Assembly: GCA_030697555.1 (NCBI GenBank)
Contig: JAUYPV010000148.1
Location: forward strand, 1-64,000
Origin: Hyphomonadaceae bacterium
GTDB taxonomy: Bacteria; Pseudomonadota; Alphaproteobacteria; Caulobacterales; Hyphomonadaceae
Direction of reading: 5' to 3'
Length of the DNA stretch: 64,000 nt
The notes beneath the pieces were generated by a model. That model had not been told where the DNA came from. It made no database searches and saw nothing but the letters and a program-made list of their open reading frames with translations. Below, piece by piece: positions 18,294 to 26,818 of this stretch. The stretch's first letter is position 1. Every line of letters begins with the position of its first letter. The position numbers and the translations under genes were made by a program.

Positions 18294-18310
18294 CCCGCGG
18301 CACTCACGAT

Positions 18311-18392
18311 GTCCTCTACCGGCGAAGCCGGGGGAGGTGGCAGCGGCGCTCTTGCGCCGCTGACGAAGGGGGCCGCGCGCCAAAGGCGCGCG
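18311..18392. repeat. Cluster of palindromes, interspersed-repeat-like element
   Basis: Three further hairpins follow in line: CTACCGGCGAAGCCGGGGG, CAGCGGCG...CGCCGCTG (18341-18362) and CGCGCGCC-AAA-GGCGCGCG (18374-18392). Tandem palindromes of this style occur as dispersed intergenic repeats in alphaproteobacteria. Only one copy is present in the window, so the repeat nature is inferred. Confidence 0.45.
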
Positions 18393-18491
18393 GATGCGCA
18401 GCTGCCGCACCGCACACCACCTTAAATTTCTGATAGGAATATTTTCCTAGTCCTGTCGCATCCCTATCTCCCTCCGGAAAGGGAGACAGAC

Positions 18492-19340
18492 ATGATCCAA
18501 CGGTGGACCGACGACGAACGAATAATCCTGAGGGAGGAAGCCGAGCGCCAGGCTCGCGCGGGCTCTAGCCGGCCCGACATCTCGCGCCGGCTCGGTGTGC
18601 CGATGCACACGCTGGCGCGCTGGGCGTTCGAGGGCGGCTGGCGCGACAAGGACATCGCCGCCGAACAGGCGCACGCCCGCGCCGAGGCGCTGAAATCAAG
18701 GCTCACTGTCCAGCGCGCGCACGAGATTCGCCCGGCAGGCGCCCGCCCGCTTCAACCAGGTCATGTCCGCCTGGTCTCGCCCGCGCTCGAATTCAAGAGC
18801 TCCGGGCCGACGGATCAGGCGCCCGATCCGGCCGGGCCCCAACCGGATCAGGCCGGGCCAGACCATGTTGAGCCAGGCTCTGCTGAGCCAGACTCTGCTG
18901 AGCCAGACTGGGCCTCGCCCCATCCGCCAAAACCCACGCCGTCCGTCGCCGAGGCGGTTAAGCGCCTCCGGCGGCTGCAGGCGGAAGAGGATGACTGTCC
19001 CGGCTGGGCCGACCGCGAGGTCCGGGTGAAGACGCCGCCCTGGGCGCCGGGCGGGCAGATCGAGAACCCGGAAAGCTGCGCACTATTCCTGGCGTCGGAC
19101 CTGATGCGCCAGGGCCTGCTGGTCGAGGCTGGCCGGGCGCTGCGCTTCACACGCGACTGGCTCGACCTCTCCGAGCGCGTCTTCCACAAGCGGGACAAGG
19201 AGGACGCCGCCTGTGCGACATGGCAGGAGCGGCGCGAGGCGAAGGACGACCTCGATGTCGCGACGCTCGCCTGGCAGAAGAACCACGGCAGCAGTAGCAG
19301 CAACAGCAGGACTCCCAGCACATACGAGGAAAATGGCTAG
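18492..19340 (+). CDS. Hypothetical protein with N-terminal homeodomain-like HTH
   Basis: A 282-residue hydrophilic protein of unknown function. Residues about 5-50 (EEAERQARAGSSRPDISRRL, PMHTLARWAFEGGWRDKDI) look like a homeodomain-like helix-turn-helix of the type found in small terminase subunits and transposon regulators. The middle is proline/aspartate-rich and includes a 15-bp DNA repeat. The C-terminal half (CPGWADREVRVKTPPW, helical ALFLASDLMRQGLLVEAGR) is distinctive but not recognised. A GGAAAGGGAGA sequence precedes the ATG. It sits between the two inverted modules, converging on the module B ankyrin gene. Confidence 0.55.
   Translation: MIQRWTDDERIILREEAERQARAGSSRPDISRRLGVPMHTLARWAFEGGWRDKDIAAEQAHARAEALKSRLTVQRAHEIRPAGARPLQPGHVRLVSPALEFKSSGPTDQAPDPAGPQPDQAGPDHVEPGSAEPDSAEPDWASPHPPKPTPSVAEAVKRLRRLQAEEDDCPGWADREVRVKTPPWAPGGQIENPESCALFLASDLMRQGLLVEAGRALRFTRDWLDLSERVFHKRDKEDAACATWQERREAKDDLDVATLAWQKNHGSSSSNSRTPSTYEENG
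18870..18911. repeat. 15-bp tandem repeat, 2.8 copies
   Basis: The unit GAGCCAGACTCTGCT repeats in frame (one base varies in the first copy), encoding EPGSA-EPDSA-EPDWA in the acidic linker of the HTH protein. It is likely to vary in copy number between strains. Confidence 0.75.
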
Positions 19341-19360
19341 GAAGGCGCCCGTCTCGCGAC

Positions 19361-20848
19361 CTAAGGCGTCGGCGCCTGCTTCGCCGCAATCAGCGACTTG
19401 AGCAGCGCGACCGTCTCGGCATGCGCCGGCGGCGGGCCGCTGCGCCCGGCGGGCAGATTGCCAGACGCGTAGTCGAGCGGCGCCTTGCCGCTCGCATCCC
19501 TGGCCTCGAGATCGGCGCCGAACTCGGCCAGCACCGCGACCACCGGATTGGCGCCGCGCTGGGCCGCAACATGCAGCGCGCTCTGGCCCTGCGTATTGCG
19601 AAGGTCGGGATCCGCGCCGGCCGCGAGCAGGAGACGCATGCACGCCGCGCCATCCTCATCGGTCTTGAACCGGCCGCGCGTCGGGTTCGCGCCATGGCCC
19701 ATCCCGGCCGCCGCCATCACCGGCGTCACCCCGGTCGAAGTCGGCAGGTCGAGCAACGCCTTATACTCGATCAGCAGGGCGACAGCTTTCGCATCGCCCA
19801 CCTTGGCGGCGTGCAGCAGCGAGGTCGCCCCGGTCGAGAGAACATTGTCGCCGCCGCGGTCATAGATCACGTTGCGATAGGGCGGGCGCAGCTTGAGCTG
19901 CAGATTGGGATTGGCCCCCGCCTTGAGAAGCTGGCGCGCCACGTCGAGCCCGGTGATCGCATCCTCCGACGGCACGTCCGGCCGCCCGCCCTCGGGCAAC
20001 GTGTTCATGTCGATCGCAGCGTAGAGCGGCGAGCGGCCATAGAGGTCCCACTTGTCGACATCGGCGCCCACCGCGATCAGGTATTGCGCAAACTCGAAAT
20101 GCATCGAGAGCAACGCCATCACCAACGGCGTCACGCCATCCGGATCGGCAAGATCGATCCTGGCGCCGCCCTTCACCAGCTCCCGCGCGCACGCGACGCA
20201 GCCCTCGCGCGCAGCGTAAAGCAACGGTGTGAGGCCGCCGCGATACATGTCCTTGGGCCGCGGCTCGGCGGTGATGCGCCGCTGCCAGTCGCGAACCGCG
20301 CCCCGGGCGTTGACATCGGCGCCGCGCGAGATCAGCAGCGCGATCATCTCCGGCTGGCCCTGCGCCGCCGCCCACATCAGCGCCGTCTGCCCGCCCCATT
20401 GCTCGACAGCGTTGACCTTCGCGCCCTTGTCCAGCAGCAGCCTCGCCGCCTCCACCTTGCCGGTCCGCGCGACAGCCATCAGCGCGGTCTGGCCTTCGCG
20501 GTTGGCGGATTCGATATCCGCCCCGGCCTTCAGCAACTGGCCGATGATCGCTGCATTCCCGCTCGCCGCCGCTTCGGCCATCGCGGTCGCGCCATAATCG
20601 TTGGCGAGCCGTACGTTTGCACCGGCCGCGATCAGCCGCGCCGCGAGATCAGCATCCTCATTGTGCGCGGCCCAGATGAGGGCAGTTGCGCCCTCGCCAT
20701 CGCGCGCATTGACGTCGGCGCCCGTCTGGATCAGCGCCAGCGCCGCAGCTCTGTCGCCGTCGCGCGCCGCATCCGTCAGCGGAGTATCGGCCAGAGCCGA
20801 TCCGGCGCCGGCAAGCAGCAAGGCGATTGCGACGAGCGAAGCGCGCAT
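19361..20848 (-). CDS. Secreted ankyrin-repeat protein (module B)
   Basis: A 495-residue paralogue of the protein at 14459: signal peptide (cleavage near GSALAD), about ten ankyrin repeats, the CxxC element EGCVACAREL, and the same insert with GRSPLYAAIDMNT...GGRPDVP and NLQLKLRPP...DRGGD. It starts 3 bases after the DUF1552 gene of module B and ends the module. Conservation of the non-repeat insert between copies, while repeat surfaces differ, suggests a shared structural role with different partners. The function is unknown. Confidence 0.85.
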   Translation of the reverse strand: MRASLVAIALLLAGAGSALADTPLTDAARDGDRAAALALIQTGADVNARDGEGATALIWAAHNEDADLAARLIAAGANVRLANDYGATAMAEAAASGNAAIIGQLLKAGADIESANREGQTALMAVARTGKVEAARLLLDKGAKVNAVEQWGGQTALMWAAAQGQPEMIALLISRGADVNARGAVRDWQRRITAEPRPKDMYRGGLTPLLYAAREGCVACARELVKGGARIDLADPDGVTPLVMALLSMHFEFAQYLIAVGADVDKWDLYGRSPLYAAIDMNTLPEGGRPDVPSEDAITGLDVARQLLKAGANPNLQLKLRPPYRNVIYDRGGDNVLSTGATSLLHAAKVGDAKAVALLIEYKALLDLPTSTGVTPVMAAAGMGHGANPTRGRFKTDEDGAACMRLLLAAGADPDLRNTQGQSALHVAAQRGANPVVAVLAEFGADLEARDASGKAPLDYASGNLPAGRSGPPPAHAETVALLKSLIAAKQAPTP

Positions 20849-20851
20849 CGA

Positions 20852-22162
20852 TCAGATCTCCGACAGGTCGCCGGTCGAATCGCCGATGCCCTTCACCGGG
20901 ATCTGCGCCCGGTCGAGCAGGGTGACCAGCAGGTTGGCGAGCGGCGTGTCAGGCTTGTAGCGCACATGCTGGCCGCCTCTGATCTTGCCATAGCCGCGGC
21001 CGAGTATGGCGGACGGCAGCGGATCGTGGTCATGACGGTCCGAGTTCGACATGTTCGACCCGTAGAGGATGATCGAATGGTCGAGCAGCGTCCCATCGCC
21101 ATCCTTGGTGGCCGCGAGCTTGTCGGCGAACTTGGCGAACATTTCGGTGTGATAGGTCTGCACTTTCGCCAGCCGGTCGAGCTTGACCGGATCGTTCTGG
21201 TGGTGCGAGAGCGGGTGGAAGGCGTCCGCAACGCTGAGGTTGGGATAGCTCCTCATCGAAACCTCGCGCGCCATCATGAAAGTGGCGACGCGGGTGAGGT
21301 TGGCCTGGAAGGCCAAGGCCATGAAGTCGAACATCAGCGTCAGGTGCTCGCCGAAATCGCTGGGCACGCCGACCGGCGCATTTGGCACGTCGAGCGACGA
21401 AGTGTCCTGCGACATCAGCTTCTGGACCCGCCGCTCGATCTCGCGGACGGACTCCAGATAGTCGTCGACCATCGCCTTGTCGCTTCTGCCGAGGTCGAGC
21501 TTGAGGTCGGCGGCGCTGGCGGAAATCGAATCGAGGATCGAATCCGTCTCACGCACGATCCGCGCCCGGTCCGCCGCCGTATCACCTTGGCCAAACAGCC
21601 GGAAGAACACTTTCCGGGGATTGAACTCCATCGGCTGCGGCTGGCTGGGCGTGCGGAAGGAGACGGTATGGCCGTAGCCACATCCGAAGGCCGGATCGCA
21701 CACCGTGCCCGTCTCGGTCGCAAGTTCCAGCGAAGGGAAGGGCGTCTCCTGGCCCATCCTTTGCGCCGCGAACTGGTCGGCGCTGACGCCATGCTCGCCC
21801 GAACGGTCGCCCTTCGGCGCGACGCAGCCGAGCCAAGTGCCGGCGGTTATCGCATGTGGCGCCGGGCTCTCGGCCGCCTTGTTGCGCAGGCCCGAGACGA
21901 TGGTGAGGTGGTCCTTGTGGGCCTTCAGCGGAGCGAGAATCTGCGGCAGGTCGAACGCCTTGCCTTCCGCCGCCGGCGTCCAGCGGTTCATGATCGCGCC
22001 ATGCGGGAAGTAGACGAAGGCAAGTTTCGGCTTGGGCGCCGCCGCCGTTTTCGCCAGTGCCGTCTGCGCCGGGATCATCGCATCGAGAAGAGGAAGGGCT
22101 ACCGCCGCGCCCGCGCCACGCAGCATCATCCGCCGCGAGAGATGTTTCCGGGTGATATACAT
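20852..22162 (-). CDS. DUF1552 family Tat-exported protein (module B)
   Basis: A 436-residue paralogue of the DUF1552 proteins at 13137 and 63764. The start MYITRKHLSRRMMLRGAGAA (22162) gives a twin-arginine signal aligned with the other copies; a six-residue upstream extension is not conserved. FVYFPHGAIMNRW, VADAFHPLSHHQND and HSIILYGSNMSNSDRHDHD carry the conserved histidines and aspartates. It follows the DUF1592 gene by 42 bases on the same strand. The family's function is unknown; constant pairing with DUF1592 implies that the two act together in the periplasm. Confidence 0.85.
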   Translation of the reverse strand: MYITRKHLSRRMMLRGAGAAVALPLLDAMIPAQTALAKTAAAPKPKLAFVYFPHGAIMNRWTPAAEGKAFDLPQILAPLKAHKDHLTIVSGLRNKAAESPAPHAITAGTWLGCVAPKGDRSGEHGVSADQFAAQRMGQETPFPSLELATETGTVCDPAFGCGYGHTVSFRTPSQPQPMEFNPRKVFFRLFGQGDTAADRARIVRETDSILDSISASAADLKLDLGRSDKAMVDDYLESVREIERRVQKLMSQDTSSLDVPNAPVGVPSDFGEHLTLMFDFMALAFQANLTRVATFMMAREVSMRSYPNLSVADAFHPLSHHQNDPVKLDRLAKVQTYHTEMFAKFADKLAATKDGDGTLLDHSIILYGSNMSNSDRHDHDPLPSAILGRGYGKIRGGQHVRYKPDTPLANLLVTLLDRAQIPVKGIGDSTGDLSEI

Positions 22163-22204
22163 CCGCCGTCTCCTTCCCAACTTCCTCAGCTCGCCGCCCT
22201 CAAC

Positions 22205-24664
22205 TCACGGGCCGGTCTTCGCCGCCTTCGCCTCGCTCGCCATCCGCTTCTGAAACAGATCGCTCTCGACGATGTTCAGAACGATCGCCGAGAACCGGTA
22301 ATCATCCTTGCCCGCATCGCGCACGATAGTGCGCACGGCCGGCATGTCGTGATGCTCGATCCTCCGGCCGAGGGCGAAGGTCATCAGCTTTTCGGTGAAG
22401 GTCTGGACGAACTGGTCGGGCTTGGCCAGCAGCGCCGCGCGCAGATCGTCCGGCCCGTTGATCTTGCGGCCGTCCGGAAGTTGGCCCGAGGCGTCGATGG
22501 CCGTACCCGCGAACCGATCCCTGGCGCGCCAGGCGCCGGTGGCGTCAAAATTCTCCAGCGCGAGGCCCAGCGGGTCCATCACGCCATGGCAGGAATTGCA
22601 GCTCGGATTGGCGCGGTGGGCGACCATGCGCTCGCGCACCGTCTTGGGCGTCTGGCCTTCGATATTTTCCTTGAGAGCCTCGACGCCGGGCGGAGGCGGG
22701 GCCGGCGGCGTGCCGACAATGTTCTCGAGGATCCATGCCCCGCGCAGCACCGGCGCCGTGCGGTTGGGATAGGACGTCCCCATCAGGATGGCGCCCTTGC
22801 CAAGAAGGCCCCAGCGCGCCGACTGGACAAGCTCCACGCGGCGGAAACGATCGCCTTTGACGTCCTTGACTCCATAGTGCAGCGCCAGCCGCTCGTTGAG
22901 ATAAGTGTCCCGCGCGGTCAGGAGATCGAGCACGCTGCGGTCTTCGTCGAAGACGCCGCCGATGAAGAGACGCAGCTCCTCCTTGAAGTCGGCGCGCACA
23001 TCGCCGTCGAACCCGACTGTGTCGCGATGCTTGGCGACTGCAGGGAAGAGGTTGGCGTCCGGGATGACGTCGTTGAGCTTGGCGACGTGCAGCCACTGGA
23101 AGGCGAAGTTGGCGGCCAGGGAGTCCGCGCGCTTGTCCGCCAGCATACGCTTGACCTGCGCTTCCAGCACGCCGGGCTCACGCAGGCGCTTCGCTTCTGC
23201 GAGGGCAAGCAATTCATCGTCAGGAACGCTGCTCCAGAGGAAGAAGGAAAGCCGCGAGGCGAGGTCGAGATCGCTGACCGGGTAGATCTTGCCGGGGGCA
23301 ATACCGGCCGGATCGCGCTCGGCCCGATAGAGGAAGCTGGGGCTGGCGAGGATGCGGGTGAGCGCGCTGCGGATACCCTCCTCGAACCCTGCACGCTTCT
23401 GGCCCGCCTCGAAGAAGCGGCGCAGCTCAGCCATTTCGGAGTTCGGGACCGGACCGCGATAGGCGCGATGCGCGATCGTGGAGATGATCTTGTCGGCGCA
23501 GGGCGCTTCCTCCGCCTTGGTCGCAGGGCGGCAAGTGAAGATCTTCCTGCGGCTCGGCGTCTCGGCAAGGCCCGTTGGATTGAACGGTCCGCGCACTTCG
23601 AAGAAATTGACTCGCGGCAGGCGGTCAACGCCGCCGCCGGGGCTCAGCGGCTGAATGCGTCCCTCGGATTCAGCGAAAGTGCGGGCAAGGAAAGTGACGC
23701 CGATCTTGTGCGGGCCGGCAGTCGCCTTGAAACGAATCTTCTTGAGGCGGCCATTGATGGCGTCGACAGCAGGCGATTGCTTCTGGTCAATCGCTTTCAT
23801 GTCCTCATCGCCGCCGATGGTGGTCGAGAACACCGTCTTGCCGTCGAGGACGACCAGCAGCTTGTGCTCGAACTCCATGCCCAGGAAATAGATGCCCAGC
23901 GCCATGTCGGCGATGTTGAGCTCGTACTCGCCATCAGCGGGGAAATAGTGCGTTGCGATAACGCCGCCGCGCGTGCCCAGCGGCAGGCCTTCGACATGCC
24001 CGGTCTGCTTGCCGTCCTGATCGGGCGCGGCCGAATAGGAAGCGCTCGACGGCCGCGGCGCCGCTTCGCCCACAGCCTGGATCGAAACGGATCGCGCTGC
24101 CGATATGTACTGGTCGAGGAAGGAAGGAGAGACCTGGAGGACGTCGGCGACATTGTCGAAGCCGTCGGAGACATCGTCCTGGGGGAGGAGCGCTGCAGGA
24201 TCGATGTCGAGCGCGAGGAGATCGCGCACCGCGTTGGCGTATTCCTTGCGGTTCAAGCGGTGGAGCGCGACCAGGCCCGGATCGGGATGCTTGGTTGAAG
24301 CATGATCGAGATAGGCTTCGAGCCAGCCGATGAAGGCTTCTGTCTTGGCCTCGTCCGGACGCGGGGCCCCGGGCGGCGGCATCATCCGGCCGCGGAGTTT
24401 GCGTACGGCTTTCTCCCAGACCTCGGCGTTCTCGCCTACCGTCTCCGGCTTCAGCGCATCGAAGGCGATGCCGCCGGATTTGAAGGCGGTGTTGTGGCAG
24501 GCGATGCAGTTTCCCTGCAGCAGCTTCCAGTGCTCGGATCCTTCAGCCAATCGCTCGAACGGGGCCGCAACTACCGGGCCTTTGTCCTGCGCAGAGGCGC
24601 CCCACAGCGCACCCGTCGCCACAAGCGCAAGGACGGAGAGGGAAATGACAAGCGGCTCACGCAT
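22205..24664 (-). CDS. DUF1592-family periplasmic cytochrome-like protein (module B)
   Basis: An 819-residue paralogue of the protein at 10651, with signal peptide, heme motif CIACH at 53-57 and a second motif CNSCH at 689-693. The N-terminal part is nearly identical to A in DNA, while the region between about residues 190 and 370 (a carbohydrate-binding-like insert in this family) differs strongly, so substrate or partner specificity may differ. It overlaps the MBL-fold gene upstream by 8 bases. The start MREPLVISLSVLALVATG gives a clear signal sequence. The domain series is DUF1587-1595-1592-1588-1585; function unknown. Confidence 0.85.
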   Translation of the reverse strand: MREPLVISLSVLALVATGALWGASAQDKGPVVAAPFERLAEGSEHWKLLQGNCIACHNTAFKSGGIAFDALKPETVGENAEVWEKAVRKLRGRMMPPPGAPRPDEAKTEAFIGWLEAYLDHASTKHPDPGLVALHRLNRKEYANAVRDLLALDIDPAALLPQDDVSDGFDNVADVLQVSPSFLDQYISAARSVSIQAVGEAAPRPSSASYSAAPDQDGKQTGHVEGLPLGTRGGVIATHYFPADGEYELNIADMALGIYFLGMEFEHKLLVVLDGKTVFSTTIGGDEDMKAIDQKQSPAVDAINGRLKKIRFKATAGPHKIGVTFLARTFAESEGRIQPLSPGGGVDRLPRVNFFEVRGPFNPTGLAETPSRRKIFTCRPATKAEEAPCADKIISTIAHRAYRGPVPNSEMAELRRFFEAGQKRAGFEEGIRSALTRILASPSFLYRAERDPAGIAPGKIYPVSDLDLASRLSFFLWSSVPDDELLALAEAKRLREPGVLEAQVKRMLADKRADSLAANFAFQWLHVAKLNDVIPDANLFPAVAKHRDTVGFDGDVRADFKEELRLFIGGVFDEDRSVLDLLTARDTYLNERLALHYGVKDVKGDRFRRVELVQSARWGLLGKGAILMGTSYPNRTAPVLRGAWILENIVGTPPAPPPPGVEALKENIEGQTPKTVRERMVAHRANPSCNSCHGVMDPLGLALENFDATGAWRARDRFAGTAIDASGQLPDGRKINGPDDLRAALLAKPDQFVQTFTEKLMTFALGRRIEHHDMPAVRTIVRDAGKDDYRFSAIVLNIVESDLFQKRMASEAKAAKTGP
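24104..24633. repeat. Near-identical inverted DNA block shared with 10690-11211
   Basis: Module B partner of the block at 10690-11211; see that entry. The two are in inverted orientation about 13 kb apart, so they could also mediate inversion of everything between them. Confidence 0.85.
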
Positions 24665-25676
24665 CGGGTGTCACATGTCCCCACAGGCTCTCGAAGGCGA
24701 GCGTCAGGAAAAGTTCGGGGTCGCCCATCCTGGCGTCAAATTCCCTGGTCGCCGCCGCTGCGAGTACTTCGTCGGTGCCCAGCCCCTTGTTCATCATGTC
24801 GCGCAGTCTGGCGGCGATGGCGGCGTACATGACGATCTGCGTCTCGACGTCCGCCTTGGTCAGCACCGGCCCGTCAGCCGGAACGATGCGAGTATTGTCG
24901 TCCGCCAGGCTCGCCAGCGTCTGCAGGGCGCCGACCATGCCACCATAGGTGGGCACCTCGACATTGTTGAACGTCGGCCCGCTGCGACTGGCGGCGGCGC
25001 CGATCCACCCACCGGTCTGCCAGTCGATGATGGGCCAGCTGTTGCCGGAGAGGACGCCGCCGGCGGCGATGACGTTGGCTTTGGCGAGACGAACATAGAT
25101 GTCGCCATCGGTGTGGGCCTGCAGGAGGTAGCCGCACTGGAGGATCTCTGCGCCGAGGGCGATGTCCCTAGTGGTGTAAAATGTCTCGGTCGGCCGGGCC
25201 TTCGCCTGACGCGGCGGATAGACCTTGTCCTGCCAGCCCGAGGTGATCTCGGTTCCCATCCACAGCCGGGTGTTCTCATGGGCGAGGATGGGCGTGCCCT
25301 TGGCGCCCAAGAGGTCGTTGGCCCCGGTCGCCTCGGGATGCCAGTGAGTGTTGATCAGCCGGGCCACCTTCCGCGATCCAGTCTCGGCCTGCACTCGCTG
25401 GATCAGACCAGAAGCATGCTGGACAAGACCGCCATCGATCATCACCGCGCCTTCAGGCCCGGCCACAGCCAGAACATTGGAACCCGCTCCGGAGATCAGC
25501 TTGACCCCAGGCGCAAGCTCGGTCGCCTCGAACTCGCCTGCCGTCTTGCCCGGGGGAAGCTTGAAGCCGTCCACTTCAGGCCCGCCGGCGCACCCGGCCA
25601 GACCCGTCAGACCGGCGGCAAGACCAGCCGCCCCGGCCAGCCTCACGACCTCGCGACGATCCAGCCAGTCCTTCAT
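24657..25676 (-). CDS. Exported MBL-fold protein with altered metal motif (module B)
   Basis: A 339-residue paralogue of the protein at 9695, with a Tat-like RREVVRLAGAAG signal and lipobox TGLAGC (C29). The metal motif reads HWHPEA in place of HxHxDH; AHENTR and AHTDGD are kept. An extra segment (about residues 222-240, around SRSGPTFNNVEVPTYGG) is absent from copy A. It is the first gene of module B, with predicted promoter and operator 27-70 bases upstream. Loss of the same metal ligands in both copies argues for a selected, perhaps non-hydrolytic role rather than random decay. Confidence 0.8.
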   Translation of the reverse strand: MKDWLDRREVVRLAGAAGLAAGLTGLAGCAGGPEVDGFKLPPGKTAGEFEATELAPGVKLISGAGSNVLAVAGPEGAVMIDGGLVQHASGLIQRVQAETGSRKVARLINTHWHPEATGANDLLGAKGTPILAHENTRLWMGTEITSGWQDKVYPPRQAKARPTETFYTTRDIALGAEILQCGYLLQAHTDGDIYVRLAKANVIAAGGVLSGNSWPIIDWQTGGWIGAAASRSGPTFNNVEVPTYGGMVGALQTLASLADDNTRIVPADGPVLTKADVETQIVMYAAIAARLRDMMNKGLGTDEVLAAAATREFDARMGDPELFLTLAFESLWGHVTPDA

Positions 25677-25702
25677 CCACAGACCTCAAGACCCGGCAGT
25701 TA

Positions 25703-25717
25703 ATGATGGATCATAAC
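25703..25717. promoter_or_regulatory. Regulon palindrome site (minus reading GTTAT-GATCC-ATCAT, module B)
   Basis: It lies just after the predicted -10 (25724-25719, TAGGAT) and -35 (25746-25741, TTGTGC) of module B, the same geometry as in module A. Confidence 0.55.
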
Positions 25718-25718
25718 C

Positions 25719-25746
25719 ATCCTAGCAGACCCCAGACGCGGCACAA
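25719..25746 (-). promoter_or_regulatory. Predicted sigma70-type promoter of module B
   Basis: Minus-strand TTGTGC and TAGGAT with a 16-base spacer, identical hexamers and spacing to module A although flanking bases have changed. Confidence 0.5.
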
Positions 25747-25769
25747 ATGGAAGCTCAACGCGCCAACAC

Positions 25770-26816
25770 TCAGAGATTGAAGACAATCTCGGCGTTGGTC
25801 TGGAAAAATTTGCGCTTGGTCGCGAGGTCCATGGCCATGGCGTCGAGCGCGACCACCTCCTCGGGCGTCTCCTGATAGGGATAGTCCATGGCGTAGAGCA
25901 CGTTGTCGACGCCGATCGTCGCCTGCGTAAACTTGATGGCCGGCTCCCAGGCGACGCCCGAATTGGTGATGTAGAAATTGTCGCGCAGATATTCGCTCGG
26001 CTTCTTCTTCAACGGCTTCATGAAGTCATAGCGCTGCGAGCGGACCGTGGCGCTGTGCATGAAGTCGAGACGATAGGACCAGAAGGGCAGCGCCTCACCC
26101 ATATGCCCAAGGATAATCTTGAGGTGCGGGAAGCGGTCGAACACGCCCATGACGATCAACCGCATCGCGTGCATGCCGGTCTCGACCCCGAAGCCGAAAA
26201 TGGCGCCGTCCAGTCCTGACTCCAGCATCGGCGTGATCATCGCCTTGGGCGGCGTGTTGGGGTGGATGTAGACCGGCAGGTGATAGGCGTCGGCCGCCTC
26301 GAAGATCGGCCAGAATTTCGGATCGTCGAGATATTCGCCATGCGTGTGCGAGTTGATGATGATCGCCTTGAACCCCAGCTTGGCGCCGCGCTCGATCTCC
26401 TTCGCGGCGTGAGCGGGATCCTGCGGCGCCACGGCGACCATGCCTGTGTAGCGTGTCGGATGCTTGCGGCAGTGCTCGGCGAGCTGATCGTTGGAAAGCG
26501 TGGTCATCGCGACAGCCGTATCGCGATCGAAGATCTGCACGCCCGGCGCCGTCACGGCGACAATCTGCCGGTCAATGCCACGCTCGTCCATGTCGGCGAG
26601 CCGGCGCGCGCCCATGTCCTGCAGGCGTTCAATGATGGCGACCGCACGCGGCGATTTGCTGCCGAGATAAAAACCCCAAAGGCTCTGGAAGCCCGGATCG
26701 TCCGAACCTGTAGCGAGAAGCTTGCGGTAAGCCTGCATCAGCTCCGGTGGCGCGAACGCCTCCTCCGTTGCGATCCGCAGATAGCCTTGGGCTCCGCCGG
26801 TCTTGAGTTCGGGCAT
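25770..26816 (-). CDS. ligW: 5-Carboxyvanillate decarboxylase (LigW-type amidohydrolase)
   Basis: A 348-residue amidohydrolase-superfamily decarboxylase converting 5-carboxyvanillate to vanillate and CO2. The N-terminus LKTGGAQGYLRIATEEAFA closely follows the LigW signature, in which the glutamate (E18/E19) replaces the first HxH of hydrolases as a metal ligand. Other landmarks are VYIHPNT, DGAIFGFGVETGMH, ILGHMGEALPFW, VTNSGVAWEPAIKF-like ITNSGVAWEP and YAMDYPYQ. It is the last gene of the Rieske operon, 2 bases after the aldehyde dehydrogenase. Related decarboxylases act on 2,3-dihydroxybenzoate, but the resemblance here is to LigW. Confidence 0.85.
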   Translation of the reverse strand: MPELKTGGAQGYLRIATEEAFAPPELMQAYRKLLATGSDDPGFQSLWGFYLGSKSPRAVAIIERLQDMGARRLADMDERGIDRQIVAVTAPGVQIFDRDTAVAMTTLSNDQLAEHCRKHPTRYTGMVAVAPQDPAHAAKEIERGAKLGFKAIIINSHTHGEYLDDPKFWPIFEAADAYHLPVYIHPNTPPKAMITPMLESGLDGAIFGFGVETGMHAMRLIVMGVFDRFPHLKIILGHMGEALPFWSYRLDFMHSATVRSQRYDFMKPLKKKPSEYLRDNFYITNSGVAWEPAIKFTQATIGVDNVLYAMDYPYQETPEEVVALDAMAMDLATKRKFFQTNAEIVFNL

Positions 26817-26818
26817 GC

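Noticed and set aside
15936-18410. An 824-codon minus-strand open frame
   Set aside because: It is the mirror of the PQQ dehydrogenase; conserved propeller and heme motifs are on the plus strand.
19421-24298. A plus-strand open frame of 1625 codons opposite modules B genes
   Set aside because: It lies antisense to three well-supported genes, its composition is that of a GC-rich shadow frame (Arg/Ala/Gly/Asp rich), and it has no recognisable domain.
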